A DNA stretch of 64,000 bases from Cheiracanthium punctorium (GCA_038373885.1 JAWZYV010011903.1:124001-188000); one strand, 5' to 3'. Shown: positions 21,701 to 36,700, counted from the stretch's first letter. The notes: generated from the sequence alone by a model not told the origin. Translations and numbers: made by a program.

Positions 21701-24700
21701 GAATAAGGTATTCCCAAATAAAAAATTTTAACTGATTAATCCGCCGTATTAAATAATGTTTTATAAGTTTTTATTATGTCTAGCCGATACCGGCTTTTTA
21801 AGTATTTTATGTCTTGTGTTTCGACAAGCTTATACTCTACACTTTTGGTCTTCACCTACGTGAGTGAGATCCGGAAACGACTGATGATGGTTATGTGTTT
21901 ATGTGTAACCGAAATATATATCGTTTACGGGGGAATAAGGTATTCCCAAATAAAAAATTTTAACTGTTTAATAGAAAGAGTTCTTTCCTTCAAAAGCCCA
22001 AACATAGGGGGCAAGATAAGGAGAGCCATGATAGTTCAGAAAGGCTGTGCTCAAAATGAGAAATAAATTGAAATCTTCAAACTTCTTACTTTGAAAATAT
22101 CCTACTTGTTATTTTTTTTTAAATTTTAGCAGTATGTACAGGAGATTCACATATAAAATATAGTTTTTAACAGTTTCAGTTTCACATATAAAATAGTTTT
22201 TAACAAATGATTCAGGCAAATAATAATAATTACACATACTTATTTCAAACATTTTTCTTTTCTTTTTTAAATCAGTTATTCACAAAACTAAAATTTCATA
22301 AAAGAATTTTTGAAGCATTCTCTAGTCTTAATCTGTTACATAACTTTGAATAAACACCACCTTTTTGACTAACATTTTTTTTAAATCGGTTATTAATTTA
22401 TTCATAAATTAGTTATTTACAAAACTAAAATAGGAAATTCGGTTTATACTCATGACTCACATGCTGCCAAGAATTGGCAGCGAAAGTTTAATGATTTTTT
22501 AAAAACTGACATACATTTAACATTTGTATAGTAGACAATGATCCATGCAGTCATAGAATTATACATATATAAAAACCTACCAGTCATTAATCTGTACTTT
22601 TTTTTTTTTAATGTGAACTAAGAAAATGAAAAATTCAAGCACATTAACAGCTACTTAAAAAATAATTGAATTAAATATAAAAATAATATATTTTTGAAAA
22701 GTAAGACAACTTTTTAAAGAAAAAAAGAAAAATGAAAATTACAGTTTTTGACTATAGATATTGTATGTTAGGCTATTTGAGAATCTTACACTCAACTATT
22801 CATTTCTTTCACAGAAAACTTTCAACACCTTTCTCTATTCCTGATCTGTTACATAATTTTGAATAAAAACCACCAAATGTTAAAAAAATGATATTTTATT
22901 AATAAATGATATTTTTTTAAAATCAGTAGATTTGTGATTTTAATCAAACGATTTAAATCACTACTACGCTGCTATAAATCTATTTTGATTTCTGCACTAC
23001 ATGTTTTGCAAATTTCCTGACTTTCCAAGAAACCCTTTGTTTAACAACACAGTTTTTAAAAACAGGCAATAAAATGCACAGGAGAAAAGATTAACACACA
23101 CACAATATATAAAAAAAGCGGGGCATTCAGTTTTATTTCAGATGATTAACCAATAACACTAAATATGAGATTACATTAAGAGTTTCACACTAAAAGCTCC
23201 AGAAGGACTAAAACAATTGAAATTTATGTGAGCAGTCAAAAATAAAATTTTAAATTATTTCACATAGAAACAGTTTTATTTTGAAAAGTATTTGTATTTG
23301 AAATACTTTTTTTTTTTTTTTTGTGATCTTTTCTATACCACGATTGTTCCTTCTTTCGAAGAAACTTAGTTTGCAAAAATAATTTTTAAGGCTGACCCAA
23401 GGTGATAGTCAGTAATTTGGATCTTTATTTTCTTTTGTAATTAAAAATGACTACTCATACTGTCAAGAATTTCCAAATACAGAAATACTTTCAAAGGTGA
23501 ATTTTAGAGCACTTTCAAAACTGTTAGATAAATTACAAAGAAATTTAGGCATGGCACACAAACTTCATAGAATTTTGCTTTTAAGCTTAATTACTGCTAT
23601 GTTTTAATTAAAGGGTGTCCATCAGTCTCAGAAGGTAAAAATAGCAGCATTAGTAGGCCCACCAATATTTAAAAAAATAGCACATTTTTCCGTTATTTTA
23701 GTTGCTGAAATTGAAGCTTTTTTTTTTGTTTTTCAGTTTAGTTTTAAAATGTATTAACTATCAGAATAGCATTAAAAAAACAAAGCAAAAGCTGAAATTA
23801 CCGAATTTTTTTTTTTTTTTTTTTTTTTACTAGCTCATCATACTAGTGGCAGAGTGAAAGGGGTATAACGGGGTCTTATGTCCCGGATGCCACTCACAGA
23901 GGGGTGCCAAATTGTCCTTAAGACAAAGAAAGTTGGACAAAAAATAGGAGGTAGGGGCACTAAATAGGTATTGTGCACCGGATGCCAGTTTTGTTCGCTA
24001 CACCACTGCCTCATACATTTTCTTTTTCTCACTCACATGTATACTCATACTTCATACATTATACACAGATTGAATATGTACACAGTCCTAGGAAGGCTTT
24101 TAAGAACCGGTTTTAAAGCAGATAAACTTTGGAAAGGAAACGTGGGAAATAATAAAAAACAAAACTTCTATTTTTCCGATTGCCAAACTACTTGCTAAAG
24201 GAAAAGTCGCCAAACATTCTGAAGCAGTATGAAAAACCACATTTTTTTAATTAAAAAAACACCTAAAGTTGCCTTATTTTTTATTTAGCAGCAAAAGTAT
24301 CATTTTTAGTTGCTCGTTGGCACCCTGAAATTACTCCACTTGCATTTCGTGGTATATAAATCAAAGCAAAGAAAAAGACTTGTTATTTAACAATTTATAA
24401 ATATGCTAATAGATAAAAATAATTAATGAATAAAAAGCAATTAATATTTTGAAAAAAAGAAAAAAAAACATTTGGTTTAAACTATGACAACTCTGCCACC
24501 AATGGCAAAACATATTTGAAAGTAGTAAAGTTTAAAATATTACAATATATTTTTATTAAGCTGTAAGCAGACTTTAGCTCTCGTAGAATGTCTACCATTG
24601 TCAGGAGACAAAAAATAGCTTTAGTAGCCTCACAAATGTAAAAAAGTTGCTAAAATAATACTCTTTCTTAATTTTAGTAGCCAAAATGATAGCACATTCT

Positions 24701-27700
24701 CCATAGTCCAAAAAGATATTACTGACATTGTAATTTTAAAAAGAAATGCACCAAATTAAATAAATTTTTCTATTTGCTCTCTCACATTTTCTTTTGTTAT
24801 ACAATCCCACTTCTCATACATCATACACTTTTTGAAAACAAATGATATTAGAAATTTCCAAGTAACACTAAGTTAAAAGAGAATGAACAAAATTAAAAAA
24901 AAATTTTTTTTAATCTCATTTATATTTTCTTGTTCTTTCATTAATATAATACAGTCAACTCTCAATATCTCGACTTCGTTTATCACCATCGATTTTGTGA
25001 CTATATAAAAAATGCAGACGAAGAATTAACACCATGCAAAGAACTCTGATGAAGGGAAGGGGGGTTTGTGTGTGTGTGGGGGGGGGGGGGGATTACTTCA
25101 CGGGGTCATTTTCAAAATTCAGTGCCATTTGCTGTCCATGTGTAAAATATTTTTTTTACAAGGTACGAGAAAATTTAAATGATTTTTCTTTTTATAATTG
25201 TTTTATCAGACAGTTTCCAGTAGAAAAACAATAGATTTAAACGAATACTAGTTAATAAATAAAGAGAAAAGAGAAGATACTGAAATACAGCTGTTTGAAT
25301 CATAGAACATGAAAGTGCTAATGCAGAATAGCAGCCCCATAACTAAAATTTTTGCCCTGACATGCTTTAACATTTTGAAATGGAGTTTAAACTACATCAT
25401 GAAAAGGTTTTTATAAGGTTTTAAGAAAAATACAAGATTTTTGATAGTTAAATATAGCTGTCCAGACATTAATGTCATGTCTTACCATACATTATTTTCA
25501 ACTTTTTAAACAACAAAATTGAAATTTACCATACATTATTTTCAACTTTTTAAACAACAAAATTGAAATTTGAGAATAGCAACACCTGTTTGCTATTAGC
25601 GCATGGTCAAAAAAGAAATATAAACCAACATCTTGAGTTTTTGGCATTTGACTGTAAAAGCAAAAGCTATTTGTGATAAGTGTTTTATTGCATGCCATGT
25701 TTTACCTTAATTAGTTGTACAAAATACATTTATTAATTTAGATAATTAGATTTTTAGTCTAAATGTTCCTCTTCATGTTCTTGAGTTATTTAGACTCATA
25801 AATTTTTGTTCTTTGAATTGTCATTTCTGTTACCAGTCACGTCTTATAATAAATAACAGACATGACAAACTTGGTCACAGACAAGATAAACAAAAATTTA
25901 CAAAAAAATAAATAACTACATACCTGCCAACATGCAATTTTTGAAAATCTTACAATACCACGGTGTCACACAGTAACGCAATAAATATGCCTACTAAAGA
26001 TAAAATTTAATCAAACACAATTTTTAAAATTACTATTCAGATTTAGTACACTATTTTAAATACATATGCACATATAGGAAAGGAGGGGCATTTATTTGGT
26101 ATATTTAGAGTGCAAATGTTCATAAGTAGCTGATTTGGCAGCTTTTAAAATGTCTTCCAAAGTTTCATTAGACTAAAAACTATGAAATTGTGTTCTATTT
26201 TTCTTAACACTGCTAAACAAACATTCACAAGCAGCATTACTGTGCGGTATAGTCAATATGCTCAGCATAACATTCGATCATATTTAAATTTCCCACTAGC
26301 AGCTTTTAATTTTCTCAATCTCAATTTTTAGCCCATTCTTTCTTCTGATTGAACTTCCTCGGGCAAATTATCAATTTGCAATTGCAAAATTGAGATTGAA
26401 GCTCTTCATGTGAGCACATATTTGGAAATATAAATTTAAAAACCAAACTATATCTGAAAATGATTTGGCCTCACCATGGCACAAGTGGTTCTGCCACTGA
26501 AAATGGTAAATGGCTGAAGTGTGAAGGTCCCGGGTTCGGGTCCCATTGCGCGGCTGTCGATCCGGAGTTTTGGTAGATTTTCTCCAGATGTAACGTGAAT
26601 ACGTGTTAGAACCCCTTAGAAAGTCCTCCTACCAAGGCACGCACCCCCCCTGGCAGATCGCCCTAGTCTAGCGTTGCCATAATCACACACAACAGCAACA
26701 ACTGAAAATTATTTGTCTGCAAGATTATTTATGTTCGATACTTAGCAAGGTTATTCATGTTTGATACGCAATTTTGATGTCGGTCCTATACACGGAGCAA
26801 AAAGCAAAATTGCATCCCTTTCGCAATTTGACGATACACTGATATTCCTTTGTAAAACAATCAAGGAAAACTTTATTATATTGGTTATGTTTAATTTTCG
26901 ACATTTCAAATTAATATTTCACAACTTCAAACTACACTGGACAATTTCATCAACATGTGCATGAGCAACGTTTGTTTGTGATTGAAAGTTGTTCTTGTGC
27001 TTACGGATGGGATATTTCTAAACGAATGCGCATACACCTCCATGCATGCGCAGCAGCAAAATTTGCCAAAGCATGGACACTCGGTATTTCGATTACGAAC
27101 GCTCCCATCCGACTTCTAACACGTCACAAGCCAAGCAGCAGATAGGAGGGAGAAAAAAAATCTGTGAGCCAATCATAGCTTTCGGAGATCGGAGGGAATT
27201 CCTGTCTACAGCGTATCAGTGAAAGAAGGCAGAAAAGGTAGGGGAGGAGGGGGGGGGGTGTATTAGCGTAAATATGGGAAATAAAACGATCTAGTGTTTT
27301 TACGTTCGACGTAGCGTCAATTGGTGATTTAAATTTTAAAATACTCCACAAAACCACTAAAATTTGAAACATAGTAAATAAAATCACATTACCTTAAACT
27401 TTGCCAAAAAATCGTACAATTTTGCCTTGCGGCCGTATAACTGCACAACTAAGCTAAAATCCGTACATTGTACGGCCAAACCGTACAAGTTGGCAGGTAT
27501 GTAACTATTTTTAAATGGAAAAAACTGTATTGCATGGACAAAGGGACTATGCGATATATCACTTTGCATTATTTTGTGCTGAAGATAGGTGTACAAATTT
27601 CAAAGAAAATGTCCAGTAACAAGGAAAAATCTATGAAAGTTAAAAAAAGAAATGTGAATAATATTCCAATAATGTGCAGAAACAATGTTTTATATTATGT

Positions 27701-30700
27701 ATAAAAACCACTTATTGAAACTTCCAAATGGCTCCTAATTTTGAAAATGACCGTAGTATGTTGGGAAGTACAAAAATAGCAGGGAAGGGGGGGACATACA
27801 AAAATCCTGGGGAGACAAGTGCCCATCCCCCTTCCCTATGCTGCCGATGCCCATTGAACGAACACTGATATTCATAATGCAATATCAGTTATTTATCATT
27901 TGATTAAAAGACATGTTAATGTATCAGAAGATGACTTTAATGCTTTGTATAAAATTAATGATTTCATACATAAGGACAACATGAAATCAAACTAAAGTAA
28001 GTTTGAAAAAGTGTCTAGTAACCCAATTCTATATAAAATTAGTTATAGTTTTGATTCTGTGTATTATACATTCTAACATTATTCTTAATGATCAAATTAT
28101 GCATTTGTCATTAGAAAAGTAAAAACATTTTTTCTTCATAATTTGATTTGATGGTACATTTTCACCACGATTAAAATATACCCCCCGAATAAGAGATTAT
28201 GTGCGATTTTCGAGATCTCTAATTTCAGTAATCTCTACTATTTTTGCCAGTCTCGCCGATTTTGAGATAAAGACTGTACTGTACTTTAATGAATACAAAA
28301 ATGTATCATTATGACCCAAATCACTATTAGGTCTCCTAGAATAGCTGTCCTGTGATATGCAGACAGGCAGCCCTAAGAAGCCTTCTAGAGATTATTCTGA
28401 TAGCGGATGAAGGTAAGAACAGATCTTTTGTATATTTCCCAATTACCAATTTACTTGATTGATTTGAAGTAAAGGAAAAGTTGTCACGTATTTAAAAAAC
28501 AGTATGAAAATGGCATTTTTTTAACCCTTTAACACGCAGTGTGTCTGCTCCGGGAACGCCAAACTCTGACGTTTTGACTGGTGCCAGTCACGAAGAATAG
28601 ATTGGATTTCTATGAAAATAGTTGCGGGTGACATATCTCCGCTAGAATCCTTTACTATTTAGCACGTCATTTCCCATAGCGATGGCAACGGCTGCCCTTT
28701 TTTCAGCATTGGGAAAGGGTTAACCAAAAAAGTGTACCAAAATGCCTCATCTTTACTTTTGTAGCAAAAGTCTCGTTTTAGTTGCAGGTGGATATCCTGC
28801 AGACAGCTCCCATAGTGGGAGATGGAGATGTGTTGTCACAGCCATAAAACAGTCACATTATCAAGCTGAAAATACCAAGTTCCTGAACCTTTGGTATTTT
28901 TTGCAAAATTCCCCCGACTTCATAATTTTATCCATACTCCCTTATCTGCAGCTACCCCGACAGCTTAATCCATGCATTCTAACAGCCTTGAGTTTTCTTC
29001 AAAAAAGAAATGGGGAGGGGGGAGGGTGGGGGGTGGTGAGGAGGTTTACAATCGGGACACCAACACAGAAATTTCCCCGCGCTTTCGTTTGTCAACATGT
29101 AAGTGACCACTGCAAGAGGAAAAAAAAAAAGGAAGGAAACACTCAGTGACCACTTAACCGTTTAACATGCAGTGTTCCCGCTCTGGGAACACCAAACTGG
29201 CGTTTTGACTGTTGCTAGTCACGAAGAATAGATTGGATTTCTATAAAAATAGTTGTGGGTGACATAGCTCCACGAGAATCCTTTACTTTTTAGCACGTCA
29301 TTTCCGTAAAAAAAATTGTCACGATTATTTTTAAACAGCACCAACATCTGCTGAAAAATGGAAGAAAGCGATAACAGCTGGATAGATGGCCCCATGCTGA
29401 AAAAAGGGCAGGGATGAGCCAGCTGAAATTAAATTTTGGATCAATTTGTGGAGCAAGAAAAAAGACAATTTTGGAGTAAGTAAAACAGATTTCTGGATCA
29501 ATTTAGAGCACAAAAAAGTCACTTTTGGAGCACAAGAATGTCAATTTTGAAATACAAAATTTATTTTTGGAGGGAAAGTGAAAAGTGATTAAAGAATGCC
29601 CATCTAAAAACTGAAAATTAAGGAGGTTCTTAAAAACTCTTTGCTAATAATAATAATAAAATAAACAATTTTTTTTTGTTGGTTGGGGAAGGGGGAGGGA
29701 GGAGAGTAAGAAGCTTATGAAATAAATTTTAAAAATCAGTTATTTTATACATTACTATACAAAATATCTATTTTAAATCAAAAATTCAATATTTACTAAA
29801 CTATATCAATCCATTTATTCGTAGTATCCCTTTTTGGGACGGCACTTTAGCTATCAGTACAAAATGTTACTTATTTTTTCCTAGCTTTTATTCACGAGTA
29901 TTGAACCTCAACTCCACCAAATATTTTAACATGACAAAGTAGGATGTTGACACTTCAATTTTTATATATTCCATAATGATTTTAAAAATCATCCCTTGTT
30001 CCAGAAGTTGACATCAGAATTTATTATTTCTGGCATTAGCAAAAATTGAAGAAAGTCACAAAAATATCTGGGCACAAATGGGTTAACTACCTCCAGTGGC
30101 TAATAAAAATTTGTTGACAAAATTTACCAATTTCTATAAAATTAAATTTAAAACAGAGGTCAATTTTTACTCTTACAGCATTGGAGGTTTAAACAAAGGG
30201 TTGCCAAAGAAAAAATATCCGTGATGAAATTTAAGATCAATAGAGAAAGATTGAAATTAGAATGCTTAGAATGTGATGATTTTTGTAAAAATTCGGAATA
30301 TTTACAAACATTTTCAACATATATGGAAAAATTAAAAATGAAGCAGTTTGGCTGAATTTAGAGCAAAAATGTCCGAAAACGATCTTTTTGTAGCAGATTG
30401 GAGCATCAGGATTGATTTGGCACAATTTGGAGCAATTGGAGCAGCTGGCACATCCCTGAAAGGGCAGCCATTGCCATCGCTCGACTTAACTAATAGCAAG
30501 ATGGCAGACGATCGAAACGTTCATCGTGTGCCACAGATCGAGAGACCCTTTTTTGATGCAACTGGCTGTGCCTGCGCACAGCCAACTGTGTCATAAAAGG
30601 GTCTCTCGATCTTTTCCACACGATGAACGTTTCGATTGTCCGCCATCTTGCTGGTCGTTAAGTCGAGCGATGGCAACGGCTGCCCTTTTTTCAGCACTGG

Positions 30701-33700
30701 GAAAGGGTTGAGCCTCAAAGGGTTAAAAAAAAAGAAAATTTCCGATATCCGATTTAAACTAGAGGGCTGGGGGGCAAAGGGCTGGGCGGACAGACAAACA
30801 TGTACAGCATGAGCAATGACAACCTACCATGGCCCCATGCGGCTAAGAACAGCTGCAGCATCATCTAAAGACCTATTTACAGCTGAAGCCAAACTCTTCA
30901 GTACTTCCTTACTAGAGTACACTTCCTCATTATATTCGTGGTTTCTTATACCTAAAACAACAGAAGAGGTTTAGTGAATACGAAAAAGGAAGTCATCTAT
31001 ATACCTTGTATTGGTCATGTTTTCTTCGAAACAGCCTCTTGGAAAATGTCTGAAAAAATATTTGTCACACAGACCTCCACCTGTGTTTATGAAATAAAGA
31101 AAAAGTAATAAAAAGGGCCAACATAGGTATGCACTCTTGAAATGGTCAAGAGAAAAAAAAAGCATAAATTATGATAGCTTTCATAGTAAATTATTCAACA
31201 AGGTGTTATAACAATTTAAGGTTTTATAACTTCAGACAGGGTTTCTACAGATTTCAAAGTTTCCGTTTCCCTGACTTCTACCATATTTTCCACTGACTTT
31301 TTAGCTTTTGTGGACTTCATATTCCACTTATTTCCGGTGTTACTTCATTTCTTTTATAACTTAACACTTTATTTATTTTTTAATGCCCAATGATAAATAT
31401 CTTTTAAAAAAAATAATTTGACAACACTACATAAAGTATGGCTTATAATAATTTAAAGATTAAGCATATTCCAAATAGACAAGATTATTATTCATATATA
31501 TGACAACATTTTAAAATTATTTCTAAGTTTAGAAAAGAAAATGAAATTAATTTTTACAACTAATCACAAAATAAAAGATATTTTGAGATAATATAAAGAA
31601 ATACACTTTTACAGCAACATCTTTAAAAGCATGCTCAAAGAGAAATAATTTTATGAAGCAAAAATGGACTTGCATTAATACCGTGTAGTAGAAATTCTCA
31701 CAAAAATTTAAGTTTTGAAATAAATTGTGCGATATAGAAGTACTTAGATTTCAAGAAATAGTTTGTTTAAAAAATATATGGTACATTAAAGAAATTCTGT
31801 TCATTTCCTTCGGTGATTTTCTAATGAAACGGAAATGACATCTTTCCTTAAAATACGAAATTTAAAATCTTCGCTTAAATTTAGAACAAAAACTGATGCA
31901 ATAATAAACTTTAAATAATTTTAAAGCGGTGGCTTTTCTCTCCAAGCAACACAAAAAACCAAGGTTTTGGTACATTTAAGATTTTTGCAGTTCTTTCATT
32001 TTAATGTTAATTTCAGTATCCAAGGATTCCGTTTCAAGTTTTAATTGCTTCTTTTTATGGTCCAGCTCCTTCATATCAAACTAATTTTTTTTTTTTTTTT
32101 TTTTTTTAAAGATTTTTAAGATAACTTATTTTTGGTCTAAACTGTAACTAACAAGTTGAATTTCACCATGAAATCCGATTTTTCTTCGATTTCCCTGACT
32201 TTTCTTCATTCTCCTTGATTTTCCCTGACCAAAATTCATTTCCCTGACTTTTCAGGTCTGTAGAAACCCTGTCAGAATTTTAAAATGAGGAAGCTGGCAA
32301 AAGAAAAAAGGTCACATCAACTAGCTTATTAATGATTTTTCTTTCTTTCTCTTGTTTACCTTACAATTGTCATTTTGCATCACCTAGAACAGTATTTTCA
32401 CTTTTTCATTGCAAGAACTAAAGTGCAAAACTAATGTTTCATTAATGACCAGTATTTAAAAGTAAAATTGGTCATTAACTACTTTTTAAGTAAAGAAAGC
32501 TCAACAGCACATTTTTTAAAAATTTCGGATGATAATTAATGAAAATCTGTAATTAAATTCCCACATGTGAAATCTAGTAGGAAGGAAGTAGCAATACAAA
32601 TTAGGGATGTACCGAATACCATATTTTGCCAAATACTAAATATTTGATTACAATGATTAATTTAGTTTATTTTAAAACAATGTTTCATAAGGGGTAAAAC
32701 TTCAGAAATTAAAATACTGCAAAATTTAATATACAAGTGTTTTCTTTATATATTAATCACCCTTTTAAATATTTGTGAAATGATAATTTTTTGTTATGTA
32801 CCTTCATATTTTACAAAAAATAAGTTAACTGACTTTACATATTTATGAGCACTTCAATTTTTTTTTCCCTGCTTACTGCTTCATAGAATGAGTTAAGTCT
32901 TATGACACATTATGTTAACCTTATTAAAAAAAACTGGAAAACAACAAAATTTAACATCCGAGTGTTTTTTCTTACATTAGAATTACTTTGAATGTGATAC
33001 TTGTAAGTGACAATTTGAATGACTTTTGTACTATGGTATTATACTATAACTTCCATGGTGGTATACATCCATGGTGTAAAAAAACATGTGTTTATTTACC
33101 AATTGTCGAATATTTAGATTGCTTACAATTCGGTTGCCAAATATAAAAGTATTCGGTTGAACGGAATATTCGGTTTGTCTGCTGAATAGGCAGTATACCG
33201 AAAACCAACCAACTATTCCATGCCTATCTAACACAAATATTATACAATAGACACTTAAACTTACCGAACCCATATGTTTAACCTAACTGCTTTCATCATT
33301 AGGAAGACTTTATCTACTTCTTTGACCATTGCTGCTTCGCAGAATGGTTCTTTGAACACTTCATCACAGTTATACATTCCATTTACCCATAAATATTGAA
33401 TGTGGAGCAAACCTAACCACAAGACATTGGAGAAGTTAACCGTACTAGTTACATATTGCCTAACTAAATCTCCTTTTTACTTCCATCAATTTAGGATATA
33501 TAAATACATTGAAAGAATTTTACTTAATGAGTCAAGAGGTGAAATATTGTTTGTTCACTGTTTAGATAATTTTCAATAGAATGACAATTCATAATTACAG
33601 GTTTTTTTTTTTAATAAGTAGTAAATTGAGACAATATTTGTTTAGAAAATATTTTGAATAAAAGACAAAATATGAAAAGTGATTTTCTTTTCAGGCATAA

Positions 33701-36700
33701 AATTCGTTTCATAGGTAAGTGCTTGTATGTGGCTTATTTGCTATAAATTACGTTCAAAAACTAAAAAAAAAAAACTTATGCCAATTAAAAATATACTAAT
33801 GTTACTTCATTTTTAAATAAATCAATCTTACCACACTAGTTTGTGTTCATACAAAAGTTTAGTAGTTAGTTCATCCCATTATTTTGTGCTCTTATAAATT
33901 AATTTTGAGCTTTAATAAAATAACACAAAAAAATTAATAGAACTACAAGAAAATTACATATCCCATATGATTGAAAGCATTATGTTTTATGAACAATGTC
34001 TTTTTTATGAAAAGGGAAAAAAATGATATGTTTAAATAGAAAAAATATTGAAATATTTTAATAAGGCTTAATTATGCTGAATAATGACTCATAATTTGCC
34101 CCACTTCACCAATTAAAAATTTCATTCAAACATCTCTTGGTCAAGTGTCTTAAAGGTTTTATTAATTCACGGAATAAACTTTTGACTTCAAATTTTGGAT
34201 GATTTTACAGTTTTCAATAATCTAAAATTTAATGTCCCTATTTAGATCTCTACCTTAAGTTTTTGCAAAAGACGAATTTTTTTTTATTTTTATTGAGATC
34301 AGCATATAGTTGTATAAAAATAGATGAAGGGGGGAAAATGACAGCAAAAATGGAATAAGAACTTAAAATCAAATGCACAAGAAAGAATAAAATGGAATCT
34401 TACACTCAGAGTCCACAGTTAGTTTATAGTTATCTGAATCTACGTAAAAAGAAAAATATATATGTATGAATTTCATTAAGAATAACTGAAATTATGCATA
34501 CTTAAAAAGAATGAAAAGCACTTTTTTACAAACAGTTTCATTAAAATAAATCTAGAAAAAAAAAGGGTAAATTCCAGTTAAGAGGGCAAACTCACAAAGA
34601 ACACATTTAGCTCAATATCACTTTCTTTTCCCAACCTTATTCTATATAAGAATGGAAAGAACTCCACAAAATTGCTTAGGTGCTACAATTCACAAGATGT
34701 ATTAATGGGGGGGAAAGGGGGGGTGGAAGTCTGGGATCAATGCAGACAAAATTTGGGCCTATTTTACAGCCCCTCTTCACTAAATTACAATACATTAAAT
34801 GGTCCCTTCACAAAAATATGATCAATTAAAACCACCTTTCATAGGCATTTTATCTTATATTTTAATCTCTGTTGTAAATAAATTAAATAAGAAAGTTATT
34901 TTTACAAAAACTGGTATGAAAATTCACAGAAGGAGGTATTAAAATTGGCAAAAATGGGACACTGAAAATTCTGAATTGACCTCTGGGACTTTAATTTTTC
35001 TCAACCAGAGTACCTCAGACACACAATGAAATATGCTAAAACACATTCTATTAGTATTCTTTCACAAAAGATTTTGGATATTGATTTTTATCCGATCTTT
35101 ACATAAGCACGGCTTTTTCTGTAACTGCCTATCTCATCTCAAATGAAAACACTATTTCCAGATTATGGCTGAAAATTTAGATTTTTTTTTATACGTACAT
35201 TTCCTCTTTATGCCTTCAAGTAAATGTCTAGTCTTTTTTTAAAAATTTCTACAACATATATACATGAATCCTGCTTTATATATATTCACCTGGGTAAGAG
35301 TTCCCGCAAGTATCTAGCTGTGCGTTTTCAAAGAAGGTGTTGCTGGCAGAAAATAATGCTTCAATGCGCCGCTGCGTGTCATCATCAAAAGTACCGTCCT
35401 GTTCATCAGCTAATAAAAACTTTGCTGTTTCCAAACCAGGCTCCTCATCAAATTCACTATGCTCTAGTATAAAGGATTCAACCTGTGAAAACAACTAAGC
35501 ACAATTAGAATGATCAGCGAACATACAAATGCATAACGAGAATAGCACTGTATCGGATCAGTTACCCACAATATCTTGACCTATTCAATATGTATCTTTA
35601 AAAAAATTGTACAATATATATCACATTAACCTCTTCAGACAGAACAAAAATCTCACATCTCAAATTAAAAAGCAATCTCATACGTGCATTAAAAAAAAAA
35701 CTATTACTCTTAAAAACGGTAAGTAGAAAGCATATTGTCAAATAATTTTTTGAGTAGAAGCCTTTATTCTCTGTTTCTGTAGTAAAAAGTTATCAACTGT
35801 AAACAAAGGCTTTCAAAACACTTTTCAAGGTAAATTATATCCTACATGAAATTTTAAAAATAAGTGTTGAAATGCACAAAAATAGCAGTTTTCACAAAAA
35901 TTGGACCCTGAAAAAAAATTCCTGGATCGATCCCTATTATGACAGATTTTTAAATAATAATTAATGAAAACTTATGATATTTTTATTTTTTATTTTCTGA
36001 TTTCAATGAACGGAGGGATACTTTTATACCTCAGTTACATGTCACAACATATTTTCCCCCCGTTTACTTTTTTTACCTGTTTTGTTAAATACAAAAACCA
36101 GGGTATGCTGATTTAAATCAGCTTGTTTAAAATCACCGATTTTCTTAAAAAATCATTGATTTAAAATCAATATTAAAATTTTCATAAATTTAGGGGAATA
36201 TGTTAGTTTTATGTCTTAGAACATAAAACTTGAACTTATGTGCTGAATATCGCCCCCATCGCAAATATAAGTGTTATATTTGGGGTGGGACACTCCCCCC
36301 CAAAGAAAAAAAGTGTTCATTAACTCTAGAAAAGATGCTTTTAAGTGTCCAACTTTATCAATTTTTGGATTCAATTCTTATCAACTTTGGAGCAAAGTTA
36401 GCAAAACTTGACTCAATTAGTCCAATCTAGTAACCCTGAATAGTTTGAGAACACCTGAGATACAAGTGTTTGCACATTTCTTTTGTCTAGTAGAAGCAGG
36501 TATAACTCAAAAACCTGTTTTTCCTACATTTTTCCCAATTTATTCTTGTTCAGCCTTGACTCTGGTGAAAAGCTGGTATTGTTCAACTTGTTCTTAAGGC
36601 AAAACTGTCACCTTAATTTCTTTTGCTAACACTTTGCTAACTAGTTTTCGATGTCAAAATTCCAAAATGGCTGGTAGAAAATAAGATCCTATATGGCTTT

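Larger units (their letters stand above)
21461..21970. mobile_element. Penelope-like terminal repeats in inverted and direct arrangement
   Basis: A 10-bp duplication atagaaagag flanks it (21451-21460 and 21971-21980). Inside, 21463-21607 is the reverse complement of 21633-21778, giving arms of about 145 bp with a 25-base centre, followed by a linker and a third, direct copy (21866-21966). Each copy is the 3' end of the element at 8354-9203. No reverse transcriptase or endonuclease remains. Confidence 0.78.
24952..28276. mobile_element. Possible pogo/Tigger-type element with nested insertions
   Basis: CAGTCAACTCTCAATATC follows TA on the left. On the right, GATTTTGAGATAAAGACTG is followed by TA. 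The termini are imperfect inverted repeats of a CAGTC type. It encloses 25919-27501, which encloses a SINE. No transposase seen; the boundaries rest on the termini alone. Confidence 0.5.
19092..30827 (-). other. mask intron 3 (11.7 kb)
   Basis: The longest intron in the window, donor GTAGGT and acceptor TTTTTTTGTAG. It contains the nested pogo/6-bp/SINE set (24952-28276), Penelope-like pieces (21461-21970), a hAT MITE (23844-24008) and several piggyBac-type MITEs (28525-30720). Segment 19650-20000 is notably less AT-rich, with ATAAAAGG near 19801, and could be LTR-derived; ends not found. Segment 20130-21450 holds nothing I can support. Confidence 0.7.
30952..35289 (-). other. mask intron 2 (4.3 kb)
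   Basis: Donor GTGAAT, acceptor TTGTTTTAG. It holds two delimited transposons (31237-32271 and 32602-33230). The remaining 33240-35289 is AT-rich with no gene or element I can delimit. Confidence 0.75.

Noticed and set aside
21523..22066. 70- and 96-codon plus-strand frames
   Set aside because: Both translate the terminal repeats of a Penelope-like element; no protein content beyond the repeat.
28742..29149. 135-codon open frame on the plus strand
   Set aside because: Composition follows a G-rich low-complexity run, no domain is recognisable, and it overlaps intronic sequence of mask between MITEs.
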